Program-made: the position numbers and the translations under genes
In this document: one piece after another, positions 36,312-43,346 of the stretch
Numbering within the stretch: position 1 is the first letter of the stretch
How the letters are laid out: each line of letters starts with the position of its first letter
Source: Pseudoalteromonas sp. S16_S37
Lineage (GTDB): Bacteria; Pseudomonadota; Gammaproteobacteria; Enterobacterales; Alteromonadaceae
Assembly (NCBI RefSeq): GCF_014694405.1
Contig: NZ_JAAUWV010000017.1
Coordinates: 17,522-81,521, forward strand
Length of the DNA stretch: 64,000 nt
Direction: 5' to 3'
Notes under the pieces: model-generated
What the model was told of the DNA's origin: nothing
Databases searched by the model: none
The model's input: the letters and a program-made list of their open reading frames with translations, nothing else

Positions 36312-37052
36312 TTATTTTGCAACTCCAAACTTTTTCTCAAAATAACGTCTTGACCAACTGATTGAAACCGTTCCAATTACTGAAGGCACTATCCAGCTCA
36401 AAAATGCCGCCTGATCACCCAATAAATAACTGAATATATGACGCCCACCAAATGCCGAAAACGCTGTGTATACCCCAATACCCGAGCCCAGCATGGCAAC
36501 TAAATGTTCGATAACCCAAGCGCGTGGTTGTACTTTTGCTTTAAACACGTAACGAATGTAACTGCTCACCACCAGCAACGATACAACCGCAAATACAATC
36601 AATAACGTTTGCGAATGCATGATACCCAAAGTCATTGAAATCAAAGCAGCTATCACCAATGCACAGAACAAACCCAAGTGTAGTGGCGTGCGCAACAGCG
36701 CATTATTGGCTTTGGCTTTAAGAACTCGCTCGCCATGATAAATCGACACTAAAACCAGCAGTGATAACATCAGTAAAAAAAGCGAAAAGATACGAGTATT
36801 ACTGATGTACTGTGCTTGCTCGGCCAGATCCAAAAACGTTTTAGGTTTCACGCTCATCGGGTCGAACAGTACTAGTATGCAAGCGATAACCCCTAGAACA
36901 GATGTGCCATACATCGACCAGTTGTAATATTGCCCAAATCGATTGTGTGTTCTACTGCCTTTTGTGGCAAAAATTGGCACCCAAAACAACACTAACGCAA
37001 AACTGCCTAAAAAAATATGTAAGTAAACCGCAAACTTATGAATGTATTCCAT
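36312..37052 (-). CDS. DUF2306-like integral membrane protein
   Basis: 246 residues with about seven membrane helices (for example YLHIFLGSFALVLFWVPIF, SVLGVIACILVLF, LGLFCALVIAALISMTLGIMH). The first helix ends in TKGSRTHNRFGQYYNW, the sort of GxxxHrxxG loop seen in DUF2306/YesK-like proteins. The function is unknown. It is divergent from a histidine kinase gene over 167 bp that contains a symmetric site, so it may be a target of that two-component system. Confidence 0.65.
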   Translation of the reverse strand: MEYIHKFAVYLHIFLGSFALVLFWVPIFATKGSRTHNRFGQYYNWSMYGTSVLGVIACILVLFDPMSVKPKTFLDLAEQAQYISNTRIFSLFLLMLSLLVLVSIYHGERVLKAKANNALLRTPLHLGLFCALVIAALISMTLGIMHSQTLLIVFAVVSLLVVSSYIRYVFKAKVQPRAWVIEHLVAMLGSGIGVYTAFSAFGGRHIFSYLLGDQAAFLSWIVPSVIGTVSISWSRRYFEKKFGVAK

Positions 37053-37112
37053 TGCTTTATCCTCAACTAAAGTTCATACGGCTAAGATATCCAAAGTACT
37101 CACACTTACACA

Positions 37113-37148
37113 GTCACGGATGTCATATCATCACCGTGACAAATGTCA
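37113..37148. promoter_or_regulatory. Candidate response-regulator binding site
   Basis: GTCACGG-N14-CCGTGAC (37113-37119 and 37134-37140) overlapped by TGACA-AA-TGTCA (37137-37148), in the divergent region between the membrane-protein gene and the kinase gene. Confidence 0.45.
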
Positions 37149-37219
37149 TGAACCGATATTTAGGACTAGCATGCTTTGCCTAAGCGGATTAAAATAAGGC
37201 TAAAAAAGGCCAAAGATCA

Positions 37220-38326
37220 GTGTTTAAGTATCCAATAAGTTCATTAGTGACTGTCCTTTTAACTTGGGCCGCAGTGGCTATCCCAAGCATACTTGATGCG
37301 TCTAGACATTCGATTAGCCCAGCAGAATACCTACTACATACCTGTGTATTGGCGTTGACCCTACTCGTTGTTAACGAGTCAACGAGCTATGGCTATAAAA
37401 CTCGCTATTACTTGCTATTTTTACTATTTTCATCAATTGCTTATTTAATGTTCTTTGTGCCATTGAGCATTGTTTTGATCTACAGCGTGATGTATTGCTC
37501 TATCCTCGCGTTTTACGCACCAATTCGGTTTTGCTACATTTACATATTTGCCAGTCACGGACTTTTTTTGATAGCACACGCACTTTATTGGCAATCTGGC
37601 TGGCAATGGGCCAGTGCTGGCATGTTTATGGCGTTTCACTTTTTTGCCTTAGTCATGACGCAGCGCATGATCAGTGAACGTAGCGCCAAAGAAGAATTAG
37701 CACTTATAAACGCTAAACTTGAGGCAACTCAGCACCTACTGAGCAATGCTGCTGCACAAAGCGAGCGATTAAGCTTAGCGCGAGATTTACATGATGAAGT
37801 TGGGCACTCATTAACGTCACTGATTATCAACTTAGATATTGCCAGAAGAACCTGCACACCAGAGCAACTGTCACAATTACAAGCCTGTTACGAACAGGCC
37901 AAACAAGCGCTGGCCACAACACGCACCATTGTGAGTGACAAACGCAATGATATCGGCTTTGACTTAGCGCAGAGCTTAACTCAGCTGAGCAAGCAAACAC
38001 CCAGAGTCGCAGTACATTTAGAAATCTGCCCCGCGGTTAAGCATGTGCAACTTAACACCGCGCAATGCCTATTGAAATGTGTTCAAGAAGCCATTACTAA
38101 TACGCTCAAACACGCCCCTACTGCGACTGATATGGATATCACTTTGCAAGAACAAAACGGCTACCTTGAGTTGTTTATTAAAGATAACGGCCTATTAAAA
38201 GGCGCGGTTTTGCTTGGTAACGGGCTCACAGGCATGCAAGAGAGAGTGGCACAGCTTAAAGGCCAACTTGATATCGACACCTCGAAACACGGGCTAAGCC
38301 TAACCATACGAGTACCTTATGAATAA
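37220..38326 (+). CDS. Membrane histidine kinase, HisKA_3 (NarX/DesK type)
   Basis: 368 residues from a GTG. Five or six membrane helices fill residues 1-150 with very short loops, as in DesK-like sensors. A coiled coil (about 155-185) precedes the HisKA_3 motif LSLARDLHDEVGHSLTSL with the phospho-acceptor His. The ATPase domain has CVQEAITNTLKHAPTAT and ends GLTGMQERVAQLKGQL. With no periplasmic domain it may sense membrane state or an event within the membrane. Its end overlaps the regulator gene by 8 nt. Confidence 0.9.
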   Translation: MFKYPISSLVTVLLTWAAVAIPSILDASRHSISPAEYLLHTCVLALTLLVVNESTSYGYKTRYYLLFLLFSSIAYLMFFVPLSIVLIYSVMYCSILAFYAPIRFCYIYIFASHGLFLIAHALYWQSGWQWASAGMFMAFHFFALVMTQRMISERSAKEELALINAKLEATQHLLSNAAAQSERLSLARDLHDEVGHSLTSLIINLDIARRTCTPEQLSQLQACYEQAKQALATTRTIVSDKRNDIGFDLAQSLTQLSKQTPRVAVHLEICPAVKHVQLNTAQCLLKCVQEAITNTLKHAPTATDMDITLQEQNGYLELFIKDNGLLKGAVLLGNGLTGMQERVAQLKGQLDIDTSKHGLSLTIRVPYE

Positions 38327-38960
38327 AATAAAAATACACTTAGTGGATGACCAACCTCTGATACGACAAGGTATGCGCTCGCTATTACAACTCACGGATA
38401 CCCTTGACGTAACGGGTGAATCAAGCAGCGGTAACGCGTTTTTAGCCCAGCTGTCAGATAACAAAATTGACGCCGATGTGGTGCTATTAGATATGCGTAT
38501 GAACGACGGCAGCGGCTTAGAGGTGCTCAACGCCCCTATCGCGCAGCAAAGCCCTCTTAAATTTTTAATATTAACCACCTTTAACGAAAACGACTTTTTG
38601 CTCGGCGGCATGGAAGCAGGCGCCAGCGGTTATTTACTTAAAGATGTATCACTCGAAGAGCTAGTGGATGCCATTGAGCGAGTGCACGCCGGTGAAATTG
38701 TGCTGCAAAATGAACTCACGCAACAGCTTTTAAAAGCTAAACGCCAACCACAGCAACAACTTAACGAAGCACTCACAGAAAAAGAGCAGCAAATTTTAGC
38801 GCTGATGGTATCAGGCTTATCAAATAAAGAAATCGCCGCACAAATATTCAAAGCCGAAGGCACCGTACGCAACCATGTATCGAATATTTTAGCCAAACTA
38901 CAAGTGCGTGATAGAACCCAAGCGATACTAAAAACGCTGGAATTGGGGTTGTTGGGTTAG
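38319..38960 (+). CDS. NarL/LuxR-type response regulator
   Basis: 213 residues. Receiver with VDDQPLIRQGM, phospho-acceptor Asp in VVLLDMRMNDGSGLEVL and Lys in YLLKDVS; C-terminal LuxR helix-turn-helix (about 148-205) with LTEKEQQILALMVSGLSNKEIA. It is cotranscribed with the kinase gene upstream. It should bind the symmetric site in the divergent region and control the adjacent membrane protein and its own operon; that is inference. Confidence 0.93.
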   Translation: MNKIKIHLVDDQPLIRQGMRSLLQLTDTLDVTGESSSGNAFLAQLSDNKIDADVVLLDMRMNDGSGLEVLNAPIAQQSPLKFLILTTFNENDFLLGGMEAGASGYLLKDVSLEELVDAIERVHAGEIVLQNELTQQLLKAKRQPQQQLNEALTEKEQQILALMVSGLSNKEIAAQIFKAEGTVRNHVSNILAKLQVRDRTQAILKTLELGLLG

Positions 38961-39054
38961 AGTGACCGAGGTATTAGTTGCAGCCTCGCAACATATCATT
39001 GTATTGACGTAATCAACGCTCATGGGCGGTGAGATAACTGCTGCAAAGGAAAGC

Positions 39055-39178
39055 TTTTAACAGGTGGCCAAAAAATGTTGACCACTACAAATCGGCAATA
39101 AAATAGCTTGCTAAAATTAGCGAGGAACGAGCAAAAGCCAGCTGTTTTTTGTCCGTTTAAGCAACTTGTTAACTGCCT
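39055..39178 (-). repeat. attC-like recombination site at the cassette end
   Basis: Read on the minus strand, GGCAGTTAACAAG (R''-like) opens about 120 nt of imperfect palindromes (CTTGCTAA/TTAGCGAG, GTGGTCAA/TTGGCCAC) and closes at CTGTTAAAAG (R'-like). TTAACA at one end pairs with TGTTAA at the other. The middle resembles attC sites of marine gammaproteobacterial integrons by eye. The R boxes deviate from the strict RYYYAAC/GTTRRRY consensus. Confidence 0.55.
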
Positions 39179-39190
39179 ATGACTCATAAA

Positions 39191-39994
39191 CTATTTGTTT
39201 TCTAATATATCAAACCTACTTTCAAATAGAGTGTCACTTTGCGCACCAATTAGTGATGGAAAATTAGATTTAATAAAGCTATCAAATTTCTTTTTTTGTT
39301 TATCAATACCATTTACACCAATAACATTTTTATAATCGGAAACCAAATCTCTACTTATTATTTGGTTACGTAAGAATTCTGTAGATTTTATGTTTGGTGA
39401 TAGTTCGGCATCTAACTGACGTACGTACCTAATAGTTACCGCAATCATTGTTGTAAAATCTTTCAGAGTTATTTTTCTGGAATCAAAGTTGGATAATGTT
39501 TGAGAGATATCTATTGCCGCGTGACGTTGACCAATAATACCAGAGTTATCAATTAATATTTTCCGAAATGCTGGTGACAAAGATGTATTACTATTATGAA
39601 CAACTTTATTCCTCCATCGTACCAGCAAAGTGACAATAGGTGCCCAATAAGGTTCAAGGTTCGATACTTGTGAAGAAAGCTTTTCTACTTTTTTAGCTGC
39701 GCCATCTGCTGTAACTGCTGATAAAATTTTAGCAGGTTGGTCTGGGCAATTGCTTATGTATTTGAAATATTCTAACAATGCTTCTTCGACAAAAACTAAA
39801 GCAGATCTGACCGCAAAGCTTCTCGCACTGATAGCGGATTGCTTATAGTCATTACTTTCCCATGAAATAGTTAAATCATCTGGTTTCTCTACATTACCTT
39901 TTGACACCGCGTCTAACCCAACACATATAGTGTTTAACGAGTATACTGCGTCGCCTACAGATTTAAGGAAAACCTTTAAACCTTCACTTTCCAT
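39191..39994 (-). CDS. HEPN-like protein of unknown function, downstream of a tRNA-like gene
   Basis: 267 residues from ATG 39994, with AAGGAT 6-7 nt upstream. It is helical, without signal or membrane segment. RWRNKVVHNSN (about 126-136) carries R-x4-H (Arg128, His133), the catalytic signature of HEPN RNases such as those in toxin-antitoxin, abortive-infection and CRISPR effectors. The flanking helices (LVFVEEALLEYFKYI, EPYWAPIVTLLVRW) fit the four-helix HEPN fold. No MNT antitoxin or other partner gene is next to it. Instead the tRNA-shaped gene ends 13 nt upstream on the same strand. Codon use and AT content look lower-GC than the neighbours, in keeping with acquisition as a cassette. The HEPN assignment is by motif only. 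Confidence 0.65.
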   Translation of the reverse strand: MESEGLKVFLKSVGDAVYSLNTICVGLDAVSKGNVEKPDDLTISWESNDYKQSAISARSFAVRSALVFVEEALLEYFKYISNCPDQPAKILSAVTADGAAKKVEKLSSQVSNLEPYWAPIVTLLVRWRNKVVHNSNTSLSPAFRKILIDNSGIIGQRHAAIDISQTLSNFDSRKITLKDFTTMIAVTIRYVRQLDAELSPNIKSTEFLRNQIISRDLVSDYKNVIGVNGIDKQKKKFDSFIKSNFPSLIGAQSDTLFESRFDILENK

Positions 39995-40007
39995 AATTAT
40001 CCTTAGT

Positions 40008-40097
40008 TGGTGGTGCCGTGAGGACTCGAACCTCAACCTCCTGCTTTAATATAAAAAAGTAATCGACAGGTATCTTAACCAATTAGACCACAGCACC
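40008..40097 (-). tRNA. tRNA-like gene with a 21-nt anticodon loop
   Basis: On the minus strand: 7-bp acceptor GGTGCTG/CGGCACC (one G-T), D arm GTCT-AATTGGTTA-AGAT, anticodon stem CCTGT/GCAGG, variable AGGT, T arm TGAGG-TTCGAGT-CCTCA, discriminator A and encoded CCA. All of it is normal except the anticodon loop, which is 21 nt (starts CGATTAC, ends ATTAAA) instead of 7, with no U at position 33. Total length is 90 nt, exactly 14 over a standard 76. No anticodon can be assigned. The intact outer stems suggest the fold is maintained. Confidence 0.7.
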
Positions 40098-40572
40098 AAT
40101 TTTAAAAAGGCAGTTAACAACTTATTCTCTCCCAAAATGTCGGAACAAATACCGACAAAACGGGCTGTATTACATAACCTTATATTTACACTTAAAAATT
40201 CAAGTGTAAACAAATCGCTAGGTAAGCTTAGGTTAGCTCACTGGCAAAATAAGACAAAACGCCTTGTAATTAATGTTATCAGTCAAAGGCTTTCGTTGTG
40301 AAAGCTGAAGCCCTATTAGTCTAAATAGAACACGTTTTACAAGTTACCTACGCCATTTTATCGCTTGCCCTTACAAAGCCGCGCTTGTAAAGCACTAAAC
40401 CTGCTGTACCACGCAAACCAAATCATACTTGATGGAACCGTCCTACAATTAGTTATCGCGGCATTGAGTGGCCATGTTATTTGCATTGGCCCTATGAGCG
40501 ACTTTGATGGAAGCGACTCATCAGCTTCGGAGACTATAACTTTCGTCACTACTACTCGTACATTGTTGACGA
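40098..40572. other. Intergenic region between cassette and GNAT gene
   Basis: 475 bp without a recognisable gene. It contains a small hairpin GTCGG/CCGAC (about 40139-40156, with ATTTT after it on the minus strand), a 9-8-9 dyad TTTACACTT/AAGTGTAAA (40185-40210), GCTTTC/GAAAGC (about 40289-40305) and TTACAA/TTGTAA (about 40372-40389). The dyad at 40185 overlaps a possible minus-strand promoter for the cassette (TTTACA, 17-nt spacing, AAATAT). Two overlapping open frames at about 40358-40679 look non-coding. Confidence 0.45.
40185..40210. promoter_or_regulatory. Dyad upstream of the tRNA/HEPN cassette
   Basis: TTTACACTT-N8-AAGTGTAAA, perfect 9-bp arms, 88 bp upstream of the tRNA-like gene. 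A candidate operator or promoter element; no -10/-35 pair is strong. Confidence 0.35.
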
Positions 40573-41001
40573 TTAAATCTTTTTGGGATGATTTAACTCA
40601 AACAGTAACTCACCATCGCTTTGCAGCCCTTTGCACTGCCAACCTGCTTTTAAATACAGCTGTTCAGCGCGTGTATTAGGGTCAGTTCCTAACTGAATGG
40701 TGGTTACCCCTTCTTGCCAAAGCCAATTAACCATTTGATTAAGTAGCGCTTTACCAAAACCTTTTCCTTCATGATTAGGGTCAACAAACAGCGCCCAAAT
40801 AGAGCGAGTTTGCTTGTTTGCAATACCAAACCCTAAAATTTCATCGTCAACTTCTACAACCCAGCCTTTGCCTGTTTGTTCGATTTCAGGGATATAATGC
40901 GCCTGTGTAATCGCAGTGCTGGTCAGCATGTTTTCCTTCACGGCCATGCGAATTTGGTGCATTTGTGTAATATCTTGGCGTGTTGCAACTCGGCATATCA
41001 T
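40573..41001 (-). CDS. GNAT-family N-acetyltransferase
   Basis: 142 residues covering one Gcn5-like domain: the acetyl-CoA motif VDPNHEGKGFGKALLNQMV (Q/RxxGxG/A variant), preceded by SIWALF and followed by IQLGTDPNTRAEQLYLKAGW. The acceptor substrate is unknown. It is 57 bp downstream of the large transcriptional regulator gene on the same strand. Confidence 0.9.
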   Translation of the reverse strand: MICRVATRQDITQMHQIRMAVKENMLTSTAITQAHYIPEIEQTGKGWVVEVDDEILGFGIANKQTRSIWALFVDPNHEGKGFGKALLNQMVNWLWQEGVTTIQLGTDPNTRAEQLYLKAGWQCKGLQSDGELLFELNHPKKI

Positions 41002-41058
41002 GTTTAATTCTCTTATCCTTTACAGCTATTGAGTGCGATGTTGTTAAACAACATGCAA

Positions 41059-43176
41059 TCACTCAAAAGTCAGCTCAATCACTTCTTTTCTTGAGGCAAT
41101 TTGAACACTCATTAACAGTTCACTGCCATTGGTATCGGTTAAAAAGTCAAGATTGCTTGGCGCATTGCCGAGCACCTTATATTCATTGTTATCAAGCGTA
41201 TATGACCACAGTTGTAAGTCATCATTTACGCCAAAAATGGTGTCTCCATGGACAACAAAGCGCTTATCACTACCTTGACCGTTGAGTGCGCTAATGATTT
41301 GATCTTCAGCAGGACCTGGTTGCCAAAATCGTCCGAGCAAATCGGTGTAGATCAGAGCGCCAGTTGCCGACGTTTGTGCCCAAACAGCAGATTTATCGTA
41401 AACAATACTGTTAGTGGGCGTCTCTAAGTCCAGCTTGGCGACTCTGTAGGCGCCTTTTGACCAAATTAAAGACAAGGCGATGTTATTCGTGCTATCCCAC
41501 TGAAAGAGCTTATCGACAGAGTGCGACAGGGCAAATTTGCGCTGAGTGCCATCTAAAAACAGCTGCACTAGTTCTTTATCTGCATTAACTAAAATACTTT
41601 GTCCATCTTGTGCCCACTCAATTGAGAATATATTGGTGTCGATTGGAAACTGGCTGAGCTGCCACGTTGATTGACCGTCAGATATCCATACTTGCAGCTC
41701 GCCTGAACGTTCAGAGGTAAATGCAATATGTTCTCCATCTGGCTGAAACTTTGCGCTGTCTTCAGACACATTAGAGCGCTGTAGCACATGATTTTTTATT
41801 GCCTCTCTATCTAGACTTAAATCTGCGTAGCCAGCTATTGGTAGTGACACAATATCGCTGTCGTAATAACCCTTTATCGCAAGCATTTTTCCGCCATCTG
41901 GATGCACTCGGGGTGAGCCAATAGGTTGATCTAAGGGCAAGCTAACACTTCTGACGAGCCCATCTGTATTGATGGTAAATAAACGCTTACCCGTGCTAAA
42001 AATAAGCTGCTGCTCTAAAGACGAAAAGTTAGGATAGATATATCTAAACTTGCTGATCTGCTCTGGGTATTGCACGCGATTACTTGAAAGCACCTCGCCA
42101 TTGGGTTTTAACATTTCAATGTAATACTGCCCGTCTTGATGCACACTCATTAGCGCAATAACGCCTTTACTCATTGAAAAGTCGTAATCGATAACACTGC
42201 CGTTTTCAATTTCGTAAATCACTTCACTGCTGTTGGTTGAAACCGAGTAATTGATTATTTTCCAGCTGTCGGTACTCTTTTGCATCAGCGCGATATTATC
42301 GTTTGAGAGCCAACTTGGATTACGAATTTCAGATGCTTTGCACTGCATCAATACGGTTGGAGTCAAAGGGCTTTCAAGCGCTTTGTTAAAATCTAAGCTC
42401 ACCAGTTTGTAACACTTTTTTTGAACAATTTGTTCTTCGCAGTCTCCTTGCGACACAAATGTAAGCTTGCTGCCGTCTTGCGACAAACTATGGCTGCTAT
42501 ACACCCCTAAATCTTTAGTTAGCTGATACTCTTGCTGGGTTTTAATATTTTTTGCCCAGATATTATTGATACATGCCTGCTCTGAAAAACGATGAAAAAT
42601 AATAAATTGCCCATCATGAGAGTAAATGCCCGCGCTTTCTTTGTTATCAGTTGCGGTGAGTGCACGAATTTGCGAAACCGTTAAGGTAGGTGTTTGGCTA
42701 TTGGCCCAATATTGATAGCCCACTACTATCATGGCAAATACTAAAAGTGCGCAAAGGACACCTACTGGGCTAAATTTGGAGGCTTTTGCATCATAATTTT
42801 GGGTGTGAGTGAGGTTATTTTCTGGTGGGTTATTTTTGACTACGTTGACTGACGTTTGGCCCTCAGACCACTGCACATCACATTCTAAGCTATAACCTTT
42901 TTTGGCATGCGTTTTTATATAAACTTGCTCTTTACCGTCATCGCCTAATACCTTTCTCAGCTGGGCAATACTGCGCTGCAAAGTATTGGGAGAGACAATG
43001 GTGCCTTGCCAAACCGCGTCTAAAAGCTCATCTTGGCTGACTACTCGGCCTTGGTTTTCGGCCAAATAAGTTAATACGCTAAGTGCCTTAGGCGCGATTG
43101 TTTGCGCTTGTTCACGTTTAGTTATCTGGTTTCTTGATACGTCAACATAAAAGTCACCAACCCAGTATTGCTGCAC
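41059..43176 (-). CDS. Membrane-bound CadC/ToxR-like regulator with PD40 beta-propeller
   Basis: About 705 residues. The start is probably GTG 43176 (AGAGGGA 6 nt upstream) rather than TTG 43194. An N-terminal OmpR/PhoB-type winged helix (about 10-95; ALSVLTYLAENQGRVVSQDELL and SIAQLRKVLGDD) is followed by a linker, one membrane segment (VGVLCALLVFAMIVVGYQYW) and a periplasmic part of about 530 residues with TolB/WD40-like repeats (SHDGQFIIFHR, QDGSKLTFVS, PDGEHIAFTSERSGELQVW). It is a one-component regulator that binds DNA from the membrane and senses an envelope signal. The target is not evident. Confidence 0.88.
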   Translation of the reverse strand: MQQYWVGDFYVDVSRNQITKREQAQTIAPKALSVLTYLAENQGRVVSQDELLDAVWQGTIVSPNTLQRSIAQLRKVLGDDGKEQVYIKTHAKKGYSLECDVQWSEGQTSVNVVKNNPPENNLTHTQNYDAKASKFSPVGVLCALLVFAMIVVGYQYWANSQTPTLTVSQIRALTATDNKESAGIYSHDGQFIIFHRFSEQACINNIWAKNIKTQQEYQLTKDLGVYSSHSLSQDGSKLTFVSQGDCEEQIVQKKCYKLVSLDFNKALESPLTPTVLMQCKASEIRNPSWLSNDNIALMQKSTDSWKIINYSVSTNSSEVIYEIENGSVIDYDFSMSKGVIALMSVHQDGQYYIEMLKPNGEVLSSNRVQYPEQISKFRYIYPNFSSLEQQLIFSTGKRLFTINTDGLVRSVSLPLDQPIGSPRVHPDGGKMLAIKGYYDSDIVSLPIAGYADLSLDREAIKNHVLQRSNVSEDSAKFQPDGEHIAFTSERSGELQVWISDGQSTWQLSQFPIDTNIFSIEWAQDGQSILVNADKELVQLFLDGTQRKFALSHSVDKLFQWDSTNNIALSLIWSKGAYRVAKLDLETPTNSIVYDKSAVWAQTSATGALIYTDLLGRFWQPGPAEDQIISALNGQGSDKRFVVHGDTIFGVNDDLQLWSYTLDNNEYKVLGNAPSNLDFLTDTNGSELLMSVQIASRKEVIELTFE

Positions 43177-43346
43177 GCTATTCCCTCTTTTCAAAAACGG
43201 TAAATTTAATAAGCATCCGACTTTAGCTTATCTTAAGTTAGCCTTACGCTCTATTAAAAAATACTAGCACATTGATAAAGTGAATTTTTTGTTCGCAAAT
43301 CTATGTTGGAAAATTAGCTTCAATGTCTACCAAATCAATAAGTCGA

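Larger units (their letters stand above)
39061..40117 (-). mobile_element. Integron-type gene cassette (tRNA-like gene, HEPN-like gene, attC)
   Basis: The minus-strand unit starts G|TTAACTGCC at 40117 and ends at G (39061) before TTAAAAG. Its first bases (TTAACTGCC) are the exact complement of the R''-like GGCAGTTAA near its end. That relation is expected for a cassette, because the attC of the circular form is closed by the cassette's own first bases. The two copies form a 13-bp perfect inverted repeat (39166-39178 and 40108-40120), 15 of 16 when extended. No integrase gene or second cassette is in the window, so this would be a lone cassette in the chromosome. Confidence 0.5.

Noticed and set aside
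40358..40679. Overlapping small open frames on both strands between the tRNA-like gene and the GNAT gene
   Set aside because: No ribosome site, no recognisable protein features, and one overlaps the GNAT coding end.
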